Source: Thioclava sp. GXIMD4216
Lineage (GTDB): Bacteria; Pseudomonadota; Alphaproteobacteria; Rhodobacterales; Rhodobacteraceae
NCBI RefSeq assembly: GCF_037949285.1
Contig: NZ_CP149926.1
Coordinates: 2,087,501-2,151,500, forward strand
DNA: 64,000 bases
Direction of reading: 5' to 3'
Positions 9,064 to 19,533 of the stretch are shown one piece after another. Numbering within the stretch: the first letter of the stretch is position 1; each line of letters opens with the position of its first letter. The notes under the pieces are model-generated. The model was given only the letters and a program-made list of their open reading frames with translations, was not told where the DNA came from and did no database searches. The translations under genes and the position numbers were made by a program.

Positions 9064-10458
9064 TCAGAAGTGGATCGCGATGCCATAGGCATCAAGCACC
9101 GCCTCATGCATCGATTCCGAGATGGTCGGATGCGGGAAGACGGTATGCATCAGGTCTTCTTCGGTGGTCTCAAGCGTGCGCCCGATCACGAAGCCCTGGA
9201 TCATCTCGGTCACTTCCGCGCCCACCATATGCGCGCCCAGAAGCTCGCCCGTCTTCGCGTCGAACACGGTCTTGACCATGCCCTCCGGCTCGCCAAGCGC
9301 AATCGCCTTGCCGTTGCCGATGAAGGGGAAGCGGCCGACCTTGACCTCATGGCCCGCAGCCTTCGCCTTGGCCTCGGTCATGCCCACGCTTGCCACCTGC
9401 GGCGTGCAATAGGTACAACCCGCGATGGTGCCTTCCTTGATCGGATGCGCATGTTTGCCCGCGATCAGTTCCGCCACCATGACGCCCTCATGGCTTGCCT
9501 TATGCGCCAGCCACGGTGCGCCCGCGATATCGCCAATCGCATAGAGGCCGTCCACGCCCGTGCGGCAGAATTCATCCACCACCACATGAGTGCGGTCGAT
9601 CTTCACGCCCAAAGCTTCCAGCCCGAGGTTTTCGACATTGCCCACAATGCCCACAGCGGAGATCACGGTATCGACCTCAAGCGTCTCGGTCTTGCCGTCT
9701 TTTTCCAGCGTTGCGATGACCTTATCGGCCTTGCGGTCCAGCGATTTGACATTGGTCTTCTCGCGGATCTTCATGCCCAGCTTTTCAAACTGCTTCTTGG
9801 CGAATTTCGAGATTTCCTCGTCTTCGACCGGCAGCACGCGCTCCATCACCTCGACGACAGTGGTCTCGGCGCCCAGCGTGTTGAAGAAGGAGGCAAATTC
9901 GATCCCGATCGCGCCCGAGCCGATCACCAGCAGTTTCTTCGGCTGATGCGGCGGGTTCAGCGCGTGCTTATAGGACCAGACGCGCTTGCCATCGGCCTCA
10001 AGCCCCGGCAGGTTACGCGCCCGTGCGCCAGTGGCCAGCACGATATTCTTCGAGGTCAGCTCTTCGACACCCTTGTCGGTTTTCACCGAAACGGTGCCTT
10101 TTTTGGCCACGGTCGCCTCGCCCATGAAGACGGTAACCTTGTTCTTCTTGAGCAGGTGCCCGATGCCGCCCGAAAGCTGCTTGGCCACGCCGCGCGAGCG
10201 CGCCACGACCTTATCAAGGTCATAACCGATCTTCTCGGCGCTCAGCCCGAAATCAGCCGCGCGCTCCATCAGGTGGAACACTTCGGCAGAGCGCAGAAGC
10301 GCCTTGGTCGGGATACAGCCCCAGTTGAGGCAGATGCCCCCGAGATGCTCACGCTCGACGACGGCGACTTTCAGCCCGAGCTGTGCCCCGCGGATCGCAG
10401 CAACATACCCCCCCGGGCCTGCACCGATCACGATCATGTCGAAGCTTTTGGCGGCCAT
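9064..10458 (-). CDS. lpdA: Dihydrolipoyl dehydrogenase (E3)
   Basis: FAD flavoprotein that reoxidises dihydrolipoyl groups of 2-oxoacid dehydrogenase complexes or the glycine cleavage system, making NADH. At 464 residues it is full length. The FAD-binding GAGPGG is at residues 12-17, the redox disulfide is Cys43/Cys48 in GGICLNWGCIPT, a second dinucleotide fold follows (VIGSGAIGIEFA), and the C-terminal HPTISE segment carries the catalytic histidine-glutamate dyad. No E1/E2 genes adjoin it, so the partner complex is not known from this window. A perfect palindrome lies 20 bases upstream of the start. Confidence 0.97.
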   Translation of the reverse strand: MAAKSFDMIVIGAGPGGYVAAIRGAQLGLKVAVVEREHLGGICLNWGCIPTKALLRSAEVFHLMERAADFGLSAEKIGYDLDKVVARSRGVAKQLSGGIGHLLKKNKVTVFMGEATVAKKGTVSVKTDKGVEELTSKNIVLATGARARNLPGLEADGKRVWSYKHALNPPHQPKKLLVIGSGAIGIEFASFFNTLGAETTVVEVMERVLPVEDEEISKFAKKQFEKLGMKIREKTNVKSLDRKADKVIATLEKDGKTETLEVDTVISAVGIVGNVENLGLEALGVKIDRTHVVVDEFCRTGVDGLYAIGDIAGAPWLAHKASHEGVMVAELIAGKHAHPIKEGTIAGCTYCTPQVASVGMTEAKAKAAGHEVKVGRFPFIGNGKAIALGEPEGMVKTVFDAKTGELLGAHMVGAEVTEMIQGFVIGRTLETTEEDLMHTVFPHPTISESMHEAVLDAYGIAIHF

Positions 10459-10477
10459 GCGGATTCCTCCATCTGAA

Positions 10478-10501
10478 AACTAGTTTGGTATTAAACTAGT
10501 T
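10478..10501. promoter_or_regulatory. Perfect 9+6+9 palindrome upstream of lpdA, putative operator
   Basis: AACTAGTTT (10478-10486) and AAACTAGTT (10493-10501) are exact inverted copies around GGTATT. The A/T-rich arms stand out from the surrounding DNA. There is no T-run to suggest a terminator, and it sits directly upstream of the lpdA ribosome binding site. It resembles a dimeric repressor site; the cognate regulator is not identifiable here. Confidence 0.6.
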
Positions 10502-10518
10502 CTGCCGAGGGATCAATC

Positions 10519-11127
10519 TCAGAGGCGCTCGCCAAGCAAAATCGCTTCCTGCAAGGGCCGGTCGGTAATTTCCTCGGACCGGCGCAGCAGATCCAGCCCG
10601 CCATTCCACAAAAAACGCGCCTCGGCTTCTGTGGAACGGCGACCGACGATCTCGTTGCGCCACGGGAAGCGCCCGAATTGCGCAATGACCGCCTGACGCA
10701 AACGCGCATCCAGCACCGCACCTTCCGGCATCCGCGTCTCGAACAAGGCCACCCCGTAGCTTTGCGCATCGGGATCTTCGGCATGGATGAAGGGAAAATA
10801 AAAAAACTGGCGCAAGGCACCAGTCATCTCGAGATCATATCCCTGAACCACCGCATGGCGCGCCACTTCCAGCGCCTGTGCATCCGCCACCCAGGCATCC
10901 ACCGTGCCGCGGAACATATGGCGTGGCATCTGGTCCAGCAGCACAATCAGCGCCAGCGCGCTTTGCGGTGTATCCCGCCATTCGTCCAAAGTCCCCACCC
11001 GCGCCTTGCGCCAGAGCTGCGCGAAGCGGCGCTGCATTTCCTCATCCAGCGCGACATCCGCGCCAAACCAGCGATCCGGCCCCATAATCTCGCACCAGAA
11101 GCCGATAACATTCGCAACCTGTTCCAT
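10519..11127 (-). CDS. DUF924 family protein
   Basis: A 202-residue cytoplasmic helical protein of the DUF924 family (TPR-like fold). Recognisable segments are the N-terminal VIGFW...DRWFG, LIVLLDQMPRHMFRG, the FFYFPFIHAEDP stretch and FGRFPWRNEIVGR. No catalytic activity is established for the family. The start at 11127 (MEQVANVIGFW) is chosen because the family begins here; the frame is open 20 codons further upstream with no clear ribosome binding site. Confidence 0.85.
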   Translation of the reverse strand: MEQVANVIGFWCEIMGPDRWFGADVALDEEMQRRFAQLWRKARVGTLDEWRDTPQSALALIVLLDQMPRHMFRGTVDAWVADAQALEVARHAVVQGYDLEMTGALRQFFYFPFIHAEDPDAQSYGVALFETRMPEGAVLDARLRQAVIAQFGRFPWRNEIVGRRSTEAEARFLWNGGLDLLRRSEEITDRPLQEAILLGERL

Positions 11128-11251
11128 GACCCGCGTCCCCAGACAGTGCCTTTGGCCCGAGCCTGTCACGTTTGCTTCACGACGCAAGCCCCAAAGACAA
11201 AATCACGAAGATTCGACCTTCGGGGCGGCAATTTCAGAGGTTTTACGCCGA

Positions 11252-12649
11252 TCACGGCTCTTCCGGCTTGGTGCCATAGGCCGGGTCCGCCGAATCTTCG
11301 GGCATCGGAGCGGTCTCGTCCTCGGGGTCGACGGGCAGCGGCAACGCGACCCCCGAAGCGGCCTCTGCGGCGCGCAGGTTATCATGGGCTTCCTGCTCGG
11401 CGCGCGCTTCCGCGTCGGGGTCCTCGGTCACGGCATCAAGCGCGTAATTCACCGCATAGGCGGTCACGGCCGGAGACAGCACCGCGAAGGTGCCCGTATC
11501 TTCGGATGCCGGTGCCGGACGTTGTGTCATCCGGTAGATCCCGTAGCCCGCCAGCAGGGCATAGAGCACACCGATGAACAGGAAGAAGGCCTGCGGCCCA
11601 AGCGTTTCCATCATCCAACCCGTGACCACCGGCCCTGCAACCGAGCCGATCCCGTAAAGAAACATCAGCCCCGCCGATGCGGCAGGCATCTCAGAGCGGT
11701 CGAGGAAGTCATTGGTATAGGCCACAAGGATCGAATAGACGGGGTTGGAAATCCCGCCCAGAACCGCCGCCATCGGCAGCAGCACCCAGAAAGGCGGCGT
11801 GGCAAAAAAGAGATAGAGCATGGAAAGGGTCGCGATCACCGTCAACACGGTAACCATCATCCTCCGGTCCACACGGTCGGACAGGTAGCCCAGCGGGAAT
11901 TGCGCGATCAGCCCGCCGACATAAATCGCCGAGACGAAAAGCGAGATCTGCTTGACGTTCAGCCCCGCCTGCGTCCCCCAGACAGACACCATCCCGAAGA
12001 GCGCGGAAAACACGCCCCCCATCAGGAAAATTCCCACGCAGCCGAAGGGCGAAACCGTCCACAGCCTACGGAAGCTCATGCGTTTGCCAGAGGAGAAATC
12101 CGGCGCATGCACGGCAGAGAGCAAAATCGGGGTGAAGGCCAGCGACACGAGGATCGAGGGGATGACAAAGAGGAAATAGCCTGCCGGATCGCCGACATTC
12201 AGCATCAGCTGCGCGCTGACGATACCGATCGATTGCACGACCATATAGGCCGCCAGAAGCTGGCCACGGTTTTCCTTCTCGACGCTGGAATTCAGCCAGC
12301 TCTCCGCCGAGATATACACGCCACAGAAGCAAAACCCGATCAGCACCCGCATGAGTGACCATGCGATCCAGTTGGGAGCAGCAGCATAGGCGATCAGCAC
12401 GGCCGAAATCAGCGACCCGAGTGCGGCAAAGACCCGCACATGGCCCACACGACCGATCAGCCCGGGGATCGAGCGCGACCCGATCAGGAAGCCTGCGAAA
12501 TAGCCTGTCATGACAAAGGACATCTCGTAGGTGCCGATGCCCTCGAGCTGGCCCCGGATCCCCAAAAGCGTCCCCTGCATCCCGTTGCCGACCATCAGCA
12601 ACATCACGCCCAAAAGCAGCGCCCAGCTATCCTTTATCGCGGCGAACAT
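11252..12649 (-). CDS. MFS transporter (YcaD-like) with acidic C-terminal tail
   Basis: A major facilitator superfamily permease of 465 residues with about twelve hydrophobic segments. The loop between TM2 and TM3 contains GSRSIPGLIGRVGHVRV, and the loop after the central cytoplasmic region contains GYLSDRVDRR, both forms of the MFS loop motif. It resembles the YcaD-type branch, whose substrates are mostly unknown. The last 75 or so residues are not membrane-like and are rich in Glu, Asp, Ala and Pro (for example EDETAPMPEDS). The start is the ATG at 12649; a TTG lies one codon upstream. Confidence 0.85.
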   Translation of the reverse strand: MFAAIKDSWALLLGVMLLMVGNGMQGTLLGIRGQLEGIGTYEMSFVMTGYFAGFLIGSRSIPGLIGRVGHVRVFAALGSLISAVLIAYAAAPNWIAWSLMRVLIGFCFCGVYISAESWLNSSVEKENRGQLLAAYMVVQSIGIVSAQLMLNVGDPAGYFLFVIPSILVSLAFTPILLSAVHAPDFSSGKRMSFRRLWTVSPFGCVGIFLMGGVFSALFGMVSVWGTQAGLNVKQISLFVSAIYVGGLIAQFPLGYLSDRVDRRMMVTVLTVIATLSMLYLFFATPPFWVLLPMAAVLGGISNPVYSILVAYTNDFLDRSEMPAASAGLMFLYGIGSVAGPVVTGWMMETLGPQAFFLFIGVLYALLAGYGIYRMTQRPAPASEDTGTFAVLSPAVTAYAVNYALDAVTEDPDAEARAEQEAHDNLRAAEAASGVALPLPVDPEDETAPMPEDSADPAYGTKPEEP

Positions 12650-12797
12650 CAAAGCCCCCTAATCGAATACTATCTGAATGTGCCAAAACCGACATTCGCG
12701 GCGAGAATCTCCCTCAGCGCCCCGCGCTGAGCTAGTCCCCGTAGGGGCCAGTGTCCAGTTTCGTTTTAAGCTTTTCAAGCAGGGATTATCAGCAAGC

Positions 12798-13850
12798 TTA
12801 CGGGATCAATAGGGAACTGTCGCCATACGAGAAGAACCGGTACTCCTGCGCCACCGCATGGGCATAGATCTCGCGAATACGCTCGGGGCCCATCAGCGCC
12901 GAAACCAGCATCATCAGCGTCGATTTCGGCAGGTGGAAATTGGTCATCAGCGCATCGGTGACGGCAAATTCGAAGCCCGGATAGATAAAGATATCGGTGG
13001 TGCCACGGAACGGCGCAATCGCCCCTGTCCCGCGCGCCGCCGATTCAATCAGCCGCAGCGCCGTGGTGCCCACCGGAATGACGCGCCCGCCTGCGGCTTT
13101 GGTGGCGGCAATCTCGGCCGCGGCTTCGGGCGTGATCTCGCCCCATTCGCTGTGCATCTTATGGGTGGTGACATCATCGACCTTCACCGGCAGGAACGTC
13201 CCCGCCCCGACATGCAGGGTGACTTCGGTGAACTCCACCCCTTTGGCATGGATCGCCTCCAGAAGCTCGCGGGTGAAATGCAGGCTGGCGGTGGGGGCCG
13301 CCACCGCACCGGAATGGCGGGCGAACACGGTCTGATAGTCGGATTTATCCTGCGCATCGGGTTTGCGCAAAGCCGCGATATAGGGCGGCAGCGGCATTGC
13401 CCCCGCCTCTGCCAGCGCCGCGTCGAAATCCTCGCCCGTCAGGTTGAAGCGGATCGCCAGCTGGCCCTCGGCAATCTCTGCCACCTCTGCCGACAGATCG
13501 GCGGAAAAGCGGATCACCTCGCCCTCTTTGACCTTGCGCAGGGGCTTGGCCAGCGCCGTCCAGCAGCCATCGGCGCGCGGCTCCAGAAGCGTCACCTCGA
13601 CATTGGCCGTCACCTCGCCCTGCGCCGCTTGGCGGGTGCGCGTGCCCGACAGCCGCGCGGGGATCACCTTGGTGTTGTTCAGCACCAACCGGTCGCCCTT
13701 GCGGAACACATCCACCAGATCGCGCACATGCAGATCCGTAATGCCCCCGCCTTGCGCCAGCAGAAGTTTCGCCGCATCGCGCGGGCGGGCGGGCCTTGTG
13801 GCAATCAGCCCTTCGGGCAGGTCAAAGTCGAAATCCGAAAGTTGCATCAT
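12798..13850 (-). CDS. queA: S-adenosylmethionine:tRNA ribosyltransferase-isomerase
   Basis: QueA transfers and rearranges the ribose of AdoMet onto preQ1-modified tRNA to make epoxyqueuosine at wobble position 34 of tRNAs with GUN anticodons. The 350-residue protein is full length. It has the family start [17 protein letters not shown], the central SLHFTRELL and [11 protein letters not shown] segments, and the C-terminal [16 protein letters not shown]. Two ATG codons stand in tandem at 13850 and 13847 and cannot be separated. It starts four bases after the AsmA-like gene stops, so the two are probably co-transcribed. Confidence 0.96.
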   Translation of the reverse strand: MMQLSDFDFDLPEGLIATRPARPRDAAKLLLAQGGGITDLHVRDLVDVFRKGDRLVLNNTKVIPARLSGTRTRQAAQGEVTANVEVTLLEPRADGCWTALAKPLRKVKEGEVIRFSADLSAEVAEIAEGQLAIRFNLTGEDFDAALAEAGAMPLPPYIAALRKPDAQDKSDYQTVFARHSGAVAAPTASLHFTRELLEAIHAKGVEFTEVTLHVGAGTFLPVKVDDVTTHKMHSEWGEITPEAAAEIAATKAAGGRVIPVGTTALRLIESAARGTGAIAPFRGTTDIFIYPGFEFAVTDALMTNFHLPKSTLMMLVSALMGPERIREIYAHAVAQEYRFFSYGDSSLLIP

Positions 13851-13854
13851 CGTC

Positions 13855-16800
13855 TTATTCTGTGCTCAGCGCGGGCGGATCGGTCCGAAACAGGTTGCGG
13901 AACATCCCCGGCGTGAAGATGGAAAGCGGGTTGATCGACACTTTGGGCGCGGTCTTCGACCCCCGCAGGGTATAGGTGAAGCCAAACAGGCCCTCGCCGC
14001 GTCGGCTCAGGATCTGGCCTATCCCGTTGACGATGTAAAGCGGAGAGATCACCCCCTCCATATCAAATGCCCCCGATCCGATGTGATAATTGCCATTCAG
14101 CGTGATCCCCATCGACGCGCCTGTGGCACGGCCTTCGGTCACGGATACGCCCTGCGGCGTCAGTTTGAAATCGGCCGAGGCGTTATTGAACACAATGCCG
14201 TCGCCGGTCAGTTGCTCCAGCAGCCCCACGATAGAGGCCGCCGACAGCATCGAGGCCAGAATAGGCGCATTGGTGATTTTCAGATTGCTGGCCCGAAGCT
14301 GCCCCACATAGCTGCGATCCCCCATAGGCGACAGGTTCAGAACCATCTGCCCGCCGCGCGCATTGTCAAACAGCTTGGCCGAGGCCAGCACGCCGCCCGC
14401 ATCGCGGGTTTCCACCCGCACCGCAGGCCGCCCGGAGGCCGAAGGCCCCACCGCACCGCTGACCACCGCCCCGCCATTGAGGCGGGCGTCAAAGGTGCCG
14501 TTGAAGCCCGCACGGGTGTTGAACTGGCCCACAAGGTCGGTCAGCTCGATCCCGTCCGTCACCAGCAGCCGGTCCAGCCGCACCGATAACGGGGTCGAGG
14601 CCGACGCGCCGCCCCCCGTGCTGCCGCCCCCCGTGCTACCGCTGCCCGCGCCCTTGGTTCCCGACGGAAGGTCCGACAGCGTCAGGCGCCCGCCACGAAT
14701 GGCCACGCCCGGCGGGCGGTTGCGCCCTTTGCCAATCAGATCGGCGGCGCCGTTGAACCAGCCGCCAATCGACAGACGGTCGAAGCTTGCGCGCTCCAGC
14801 CCCTCGCCATCGGCCCGCAACGCGACCGAGCCTTCCGCCTTCAACCCCGGCACATCCAGCGAGATCCGGTCGACCTTCACGGGCTGGCTCAACTCGCCCG
14901 CAATCGACAGCTTGCCCGAAGAGGCCTGCCCCTTGCGCCAGCTGATCTGCGGGATCGACAGGCCGATCCCCTTCATATCGCTGCGGATCACATATCTGAC
15001 CGGCTCTCCCGTCACCATATCCAGATCCAGCGCGGCCCAGCCCTCGCCGGACAGAATATTGTCGGGCAGCGCCACGCCCAGCTTGGTCAGCCCTTCGGGG
15101 GTGATATTCAGATAGCCCTGCACCTGGGAATGCTGGGCCTCTTCGGGGGTGAATTTCTTGATCCACCACGCATCGAATTTCTGGTCCTGAAACAGGCCCC
15201 GCCCGCCGATGCGCAGCCCTTTTTCCGGATCGGCAAGCAGTCGCATCTGCCGCGAACGCAGCACCTTCCCCGGAACGATCTGGTCGCTATAGACATCGGT
15301 CAGCGTGGCCGAGACATCATATTTGAAATCCGTCGGTTTCAGATGCGGCTGTAACGGAAATTCAAGATGCGTCCGCGCGACGGCCCAGCCCTTGGCGATA
15401 TCCGTTCCCTTGCCGGCCTTGCTCATAAAGCTGAAGGGCGGCTCGTCCAGCAGGGAAAGTGCCGCCGGAATCTGCGAACGGGTCACCAGATCGACCTGCA
15501 TCGGCGCAGGCTTAAGCTTGATATTGGGAACTTTCAGCGTGGAATCGGCCACCTCGATTGCCCCGCCATCGGGGGCCGTGACCTGCCCTTCTTCCACCAT
15601 CATCGCATAGGTTGTGCCATCCAGCGTGGCAAAACCGCGCCCGTCCTCAATATTGGGCAGCGTCTTGACCGCGCGCACATCGGCACCGCTGAATTCATAC
15701 CCCAGATCTATGCGCGGGTCATGATTGGGGGCAATGCGGATGGCCGCCCGCACATTGTAAAGCGTGCCATCGGCAATATTCTCGTCAGCCCATTTGCGCG
15801 TATGCTCGACAAGCTTCGGCGGCCAGAGCGCCAGCAACCCTTTCGAGGAAATCCGGCTGATCCCGCTATCAAGCGACACCTGCCAGCCTTTGGAACTGGC
15901 CGCCAGAGAGCCTTTGGCCGAAAGCCGTGTCTGGTCCTCCATCAGTTGCGCCTGACCGATATCCACACGGAACGGATCAAGCCCGATGCGCAGATCGACC
16001 ATCCCGTCAGAGAAATGGGCAGGCTGTTCCAGCACCCCTTCCGGATCAAGCTGCAGATCGTTCAGCGCCACTTGGGTGACAAGCTGGCGCGGCAGGCCAT
16101 TGGCAAAATCACGCAGCATCACCGAGCCGGTCGCCTTGAAGGCGGCTGCGGTGCTATGCACCTCGAGGCGGCTCATCTCGATCCGCTGTTGTTTCTGGTT
16201 GTAGCTCAATTCCAGCGCCGCGCTTTCAAACGGAATCGGGCGCGACCCTTCGACAGGGCTCAACGCCCCTGCCCCGATATTCAGCTTGGCCACCATCCCC
16301 GACACGACGCCCTGATCATCAATCGCGGTCTGCAACGACCCCGAGATCGGCGCGTCCAGCACCGAAAGCCCTGCAAGCGCGGGCGATTGCACGGCCAGAT
16401 CACGGGCAGGCACCCCCGTGACCGCCGCCCCGAACTGCGCCCGCGGCGAATTCTTGTAAGTGGTCACGCCCAAGGCAAGCTGGGCGGGCATATCGTTCTG
16501 CTCGCCCACATTCAGCGACAGGCTGGCCGAGATACGGTCGGCCTCCTGCGTCAGGCGGAACTGCCCTTTCGACACCCGCCAGACCCGCCCGAGCCGTTCG
16601 TCATCAAGGCGGATATCGATCGTGTCGGCGCGGATCTCGCTGAGATCTTGCAACACAGGGGTGGCAAAGGCCGCTTCGACGGCATCGGTCACATCCGAAA
16701 GACTGTCGATGGCCAGATGCTGCATCTCGCCCTGACCGCCGAAATTGATATCCAGCGACCCGTCGGAAAGGCGGCGCATCGCAACGGCGGCCCCCTTCAA

Positions 16801-17265
16801 TTCGATGCTCGACAGGGCAATCCGGCGTTGCAGAAGCGGCATCGGCAGAACGGCGGCCTGCACCTGCGGCAGAACCGCAATCGGGCGTCCGGACGGCGCC
16901 AGAAGCTGCACCGAATTCAGCCGCACCTGCGGGCGCAGGCCGCTGGCAATCACCAGATCCGCCCCGCCCGAGAACCGCGCCTGTAACGTGCCGCCAAGCG
17001 CCTGATTGACACGCGCCTCCACCTTGGTGGTGATCGCCATCGGCACCCGCATCGGATGATGGGTCACGGCGGCCCAAGCCAGCACAGCCACAAGACTGAC
17101 GACAGGCACGGTCAGCACCGCCAGAAAAACAATCAAAATCATATAGATAGAGCGCGATCTTGCGGGCGGCCCCTGCATGGGAGGGCGGCCGACAGGCTGC
17201 GTTGGGGCACGCTTCGGCTCTGTCTCGTCTTCCGGCTTGGAAAAATCGGTCGTGTCGTCTGTCAC
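13855..17265 (-). CDS. AsmA/YhdP-like large envelope protein (DUF3971)
   Basis: A very large protein (1136 residues from the GTG at 17265, up to 1146 from a TTG at 17295). It has a short cytoplasmic N-terminus rich in charge and proline, one transmembrane helix ([21 protein letters not shown], split here across about residues 40-60) and a long periplasmic beta-rich part ending in an AsmA-like C-terminal region ([15 protein letters not shown]). The family includes YhdP/TamB-type proteins implicated in lipid transport between membranes. A low-complexity Gly/Ser insert ([13 protein letters not shown]) lies near residue 880. The GTG start is preferred weakly because neither candidate has a strong ribosome binding site. 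Confidence 0.85.
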   Translation of the reverse strand: MTDDTTDFSKPEDETEPKRAPTQPVGRPPMQGPPARSRSIYMILIVFLAVLTVPVVSLVAVLAWAAVTHHPMRVPMAITTKVEARVNQALGGTLQARFSGGADLVIASGLRPQVRLNSVQLLAPSGRPIAVLPQVQAAVLPMPLLQRRIALSSIELKGAAVAMRRLSDGSLDINFGGQGEMQHLAIDSLSDVTDAVEAAFATPVLQDLSEIRADTIDIRLDDERLGRVWRVSKGQFRLTQEADRISASLSLNVGEQNDMPAQLALGVTTYKNSPRAQFGAAVTGVPARDLAVQSPALAGLSVLDAPISGSLQTAIDDQGVVSGMVAKLNIGAGALSPVEGSRPIPFESAALELSYNQKQQRIEMSRLEVHSTAAAFKATGSVMLRDFANGLPRQLVTQVALNDLQLDPEGVLEQPAHFSDGMVDLRIGLDPFRVDIGQAQLMEDQTRLSAKGSLAASSKGWQVSLDSGISRISSKGLLALWPPKLVEHTRKWADENIADGTLYNVRAAIRIAPNHDPRIDLGYEFSGADVRAVKTLPNIEDGRGFATLDGTTYAMMVEEGQVTAPDGGAIEVADSTLKVPNIKLKPAPMQVDLVTRSQIPAALSLLDEPPFSFMSKAGKGTDIAKGWAVARTHLEFPLQPHLKPTDFKYDVSATLTDVYSDQIVPGKVLRSRQMRLLADPEKGLRIGGRGLFQDQKFDAWWIKKFTPEEAQHSQVQGYLNITPEGLTKLGVALPDNILSGEGWAALDLDMVTGEPVRYVIRSDMKGIGLSIPQISWRKGQASSGKLSIAGELSQPVKVDRISLDVPGLKAEGSVALRADGEGLERASFDRLSIGGWFNGAADLIGKGRNRPPGVAIRGGRLTLSDLPSGTKGAGSGSTGGGSTGGGASASTPLSVRLDRLLVTDGIELTDLVGQFNTRAGFNGTFDARLNGGAVVSGAVGPSASGRPAVRVETRDAGGVLASAKLFDNARGGQMVLNLSPMGDRSYVGQLRASNLKITNAPILASMLSAASIVGLLEQLTGDGIVFNNASADFKLTPQGVSVTEGRATGASMGITLNGNYHIGSGAFDMEGVISPLYIVNGIGQILSRRGEGLFGFTYTLRGSKTAPKVSINPLSIFTPGMFRNLFRTDPPALSTE

Positions 17266-17511
17266 GCTGCCGTCCCGTTTGCGCCCATAGCCCAATTCTC
17301 ACGCAATGGCTCTGCCGAGCCGGCCCCAAGTTCTCTTGCGCGCCCCGAAAGGCCCGCAGGCACACCCAAAAACATGCCCGCCCGCTCTGAAAACCGGAAA
17401 GGGCACAAAAAATCCCGCCTATGTCTTGTCAGCATTTTCGGGACAGATAGAGTTCGTGCAGAATTCATCTAGGCTGTGAATAGGCTTAGAGACAAGCAAA
17501 AGGAAAGAAAA

Positions 17512-17988
17512 ATGGCAACCATCGGCGATTTAGCGCCCGATTTCACCCTGCCTCGCACGCAAAACGGCGGCGACGAGGCCCTGCTGACACTCTCGGCGCT
17601 GAAGGGGAAGAAGGTTGTCCTGTATTTCTACCCCAAGGACAACACGCCCGGTTGCACCACCGAGGCGCTGGAATTCACGCGCCTGTCGGACGCCTTTGCC
17701 GCAGCCGATACGGTGGTGCTGGGGATCTCCAAGGACAGCCTGAAAAAACACGAGAATTTCTGCGCCAAGCATGACCTGAACGTCATCCTCCTGTCCGATG
17801 CCGAGGGCGATCTTTGTGAAACCTACGGCGTCTGGGCCGAGAAATCGATGTATGGCAAGACCTATATGGGCATCACACGCAGCACGTTCCTGATTGACCG
17901 CGAAGGCCGGATTGCCGCGCAGTGGCCAAAGGTGAAAGTCACCGGCCATGCCGCAGAAGTCCTGCAAAAAGCCGAAGAGTTGGGCTAA
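17512..17988 (+). CDS. bcp: Thiol peroxidase, Bcp/PrxQ-type peroxiredoxin
   Basis: Cytoplasmic thioredoxin-fold peroxidase that reduces hydrogen peroxide and organic peroxides. Of 158 residues, the peroxidatic Cys48 lies in PKDNTPGCTTEA. The usual PrxQ partner cysteine five residues later is absent; Cys84 (ENFCAKHD) is a candidate resolving cysteine, as in the other Bcp subgroup. The ATG at 17512 is preceded by AAGGAAAG. It is divergent from the AsmA-like gene and upstream of the M23 peptidase gene. Confidence 0.93.
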   Translation: MATIGDLAPDFTLPRTQNGGDEALLTLSALKGKKVVLYFYPKDNTPGCTTEALEFTRLSDAFAAADTVVLGISKDSLKKHENFCAKHDLNVILLSDAEGDLCETYGVWAEKSMYGKTYMGITRSTFLIDREGRIAAQWPKVKVTGHAAEVLQKAEELG

Positions 17989-18219
17989 AACGTTAACGAA
18001 TTAACGCAAAATCTCGGCAGGATTTCGCTGATGTGATGCGAAGTGTGGCCGATGTCCTGCGCGCAGGCAAGGAATCAGGTTGTCAGATGGGCCGCGTGGT
18101 TGCTAATCGGTTTCGTGCCTCGCGCAAGATCTATCAACCACTTCATGTCGCACAGGTGACAATTCGGCCACAGCCTCGCCCTTGCGATGTGGCCCTCAGG
18201 AAGAGCAGGACCCAAGCCT

Positions 18220-19533
18220 TTGCCCCGACGTCTACTGGATCGTACCAACTCTGCCCTGGAGCGCTGGCTCCCCGAGCAGCGCCTCTTTATGAAATCGGAT
18301 GACTCGACCCGCTTTGTGCGCCTGCGCCCTTTGACGCAGGCTTCGGTGCTGGCTGTCGGGGCGGTGCTGTTTGGCTGGTCCATCGTGGCAAGCTCGCTTC
18401 TGTTTATCGACAATATTTCCGAAGGCTCCTCGGCGCAGCAGGCGGCCATTTCGCAAAAGGCCTTCGAACACCGCCTGGATAGCCTTGCGCGTGAACGAGA
18501 CAGCCGCGCCTCCGAGGCGCTGGCGGCGCAGGAGCGGTTCCAGACCGCGCTTGGTCAGGTCTCGCAGATGCAATCGGCGCTTCTGCAATCCGAAGAACAT
18601 CGCCGCGAGCTGGAAACCGGCCTGAAGGTGGTGCAGCAGACCCTGCGCCGCGTGATGAACGAACGTGACGCTGCCAAGACCCAGCTGGCCGGATTGCAGC
18701 AGGGCAAGGATGGCAAAGGCAGCCCCGCTGCGCGCAATGTCGATATGTCGGAAACCGTGCAGATGCTGTCCAACGCTCTGGGTGAAATCGCGACCGAACG
18801 CGATAGCGCGACGCAGGACGCGCAGGATGCACGGCAGGAAACCGAACAGCTTGCGCTCCAGAAACGCCAGCTTGAACAACGCAATGACCAGATTTTCGCC
18901 ACGCTTGAAGATGCGGTGACTATCTCGATGGCGCCGTTCGACAAGATGTTCAAACAGGCAGGGCTGAACACCGACAAGATCCTGAGCGAGATCCGCAAGG
19001 GCTATTCCGGTACGGGCGGCCCTTTGGGCAGCGTGTCGATGTCCTCCAAAAGCCCCGCCTCCCTGACCGAGGATGACAAGCGCGCGGCGTCGATCCTGCA
19101 AAAGCTCGATGAGATCAACATGTATCGCATCGCCGCCGACAAGCTGCCCTTCCAGCTGCCGCTGAAATCGCAGTTCCGCTATTCCTCGCCCTTCGGTTAC
19201 CGCTGGGGCCGTCTGCATGCCGGTGTCGATATGGCGCTGCCCATCGGCAACCATGTCTATGCCCCTGCCGATGGTGTGATCACCGCCGCCGAATGGGAAC
19301 ATGGCTATGGTCAGGTGATCAAAATCCAGCATGAATTCGGTGTTTCGACCGTTTATGGCCATTTGTCCAAAATCCGCGTGCAGAAAGGGCAAAAGGTCTC
19401 GCAAGGCGATTTGATCGGTGATACAGGAAATACCGGACGGTCAACCGGACCGCATCTGCACTATGAAATCCGGTTAGGCGGTAAACCCGTTGATCCGATG
19501 ACCTTCATCAAGGCTGCAAAGAATGTTTTCTAA
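18220..19533 (+). CDS. M23 (LytM-type) peptidase with coiled coil
   Basis: A membrane-anchored peptidoglycan endopeptidase or regulator. From the TTG at 18220 it has 437 residues: a basic N-terminus, one transmembrane segment (about residues 40-62, ASVLAVGAVLFGWSIVASSL), a long coiled coil (about 80-245) and a C-terminal M23 domain. The zinc ligands are His333 and Asp337 (HAGVD) and His414 in HLHYE, all intact, so it is probably active. The TTG start follows a GCAGGACC ribosome binding site; an ATG at 18187 is the alternative. It overlaps the bactofilin gene by 11 bases, a pairing known from bacteria where bactofilin localises an M23 hydrolase to shape the wall. Confidence 0.9.
   Translation: MPRRLLDRTNSALERWLPEQRLFMKSDDSTRFVRLRPLTQASVLAVGAVLFGWSIVASSLLFIDNISEGSSAQQAAISQKAFEHRLDSLARERDSRASEALAAQERFQTALGQVSQMQSALLQSEEHRRELETGLKVVQQTLRRVMNERDAAKTQLAGLQQGKDGKGSPAARNVDMSETVQMLSNALGEIATERDSATQDAQDARQETEQLALQKRQLEQRNDQIFATLEDAVTISMAPFDKMFKQAGLNTDKILSEIRKGYSGTGGPLGSVSMSSKSPASLTEDDKRAASILQKLDEINMYRIAADKLPFQLPLKSQFRYSSPFGYRWGRLHAGVDMALPIGNHVYAPADGVITAAEWEHGYGQVIKIQHEFGVSTVYGHLSKIRVQKGQKVSQGDLIGDTGNTGRSTGPHLHYEIRLGGKPVDPMTFIKAAKNVF

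Noticed and set aside
15367..16986. 539-codon frame opposite the AsmA-like gene
   Set aside because: Composition is His/Arg/Pro-rich and no ribosome binding site or domain is visible; shadow of the real gene.
17444..17464. Possible second SOS box (GTTC-N7-ATTC) upstream of bcp
   Set aside because: The second half-site has a mismatch in the core tetramer and the gene is not a typical SOS member.
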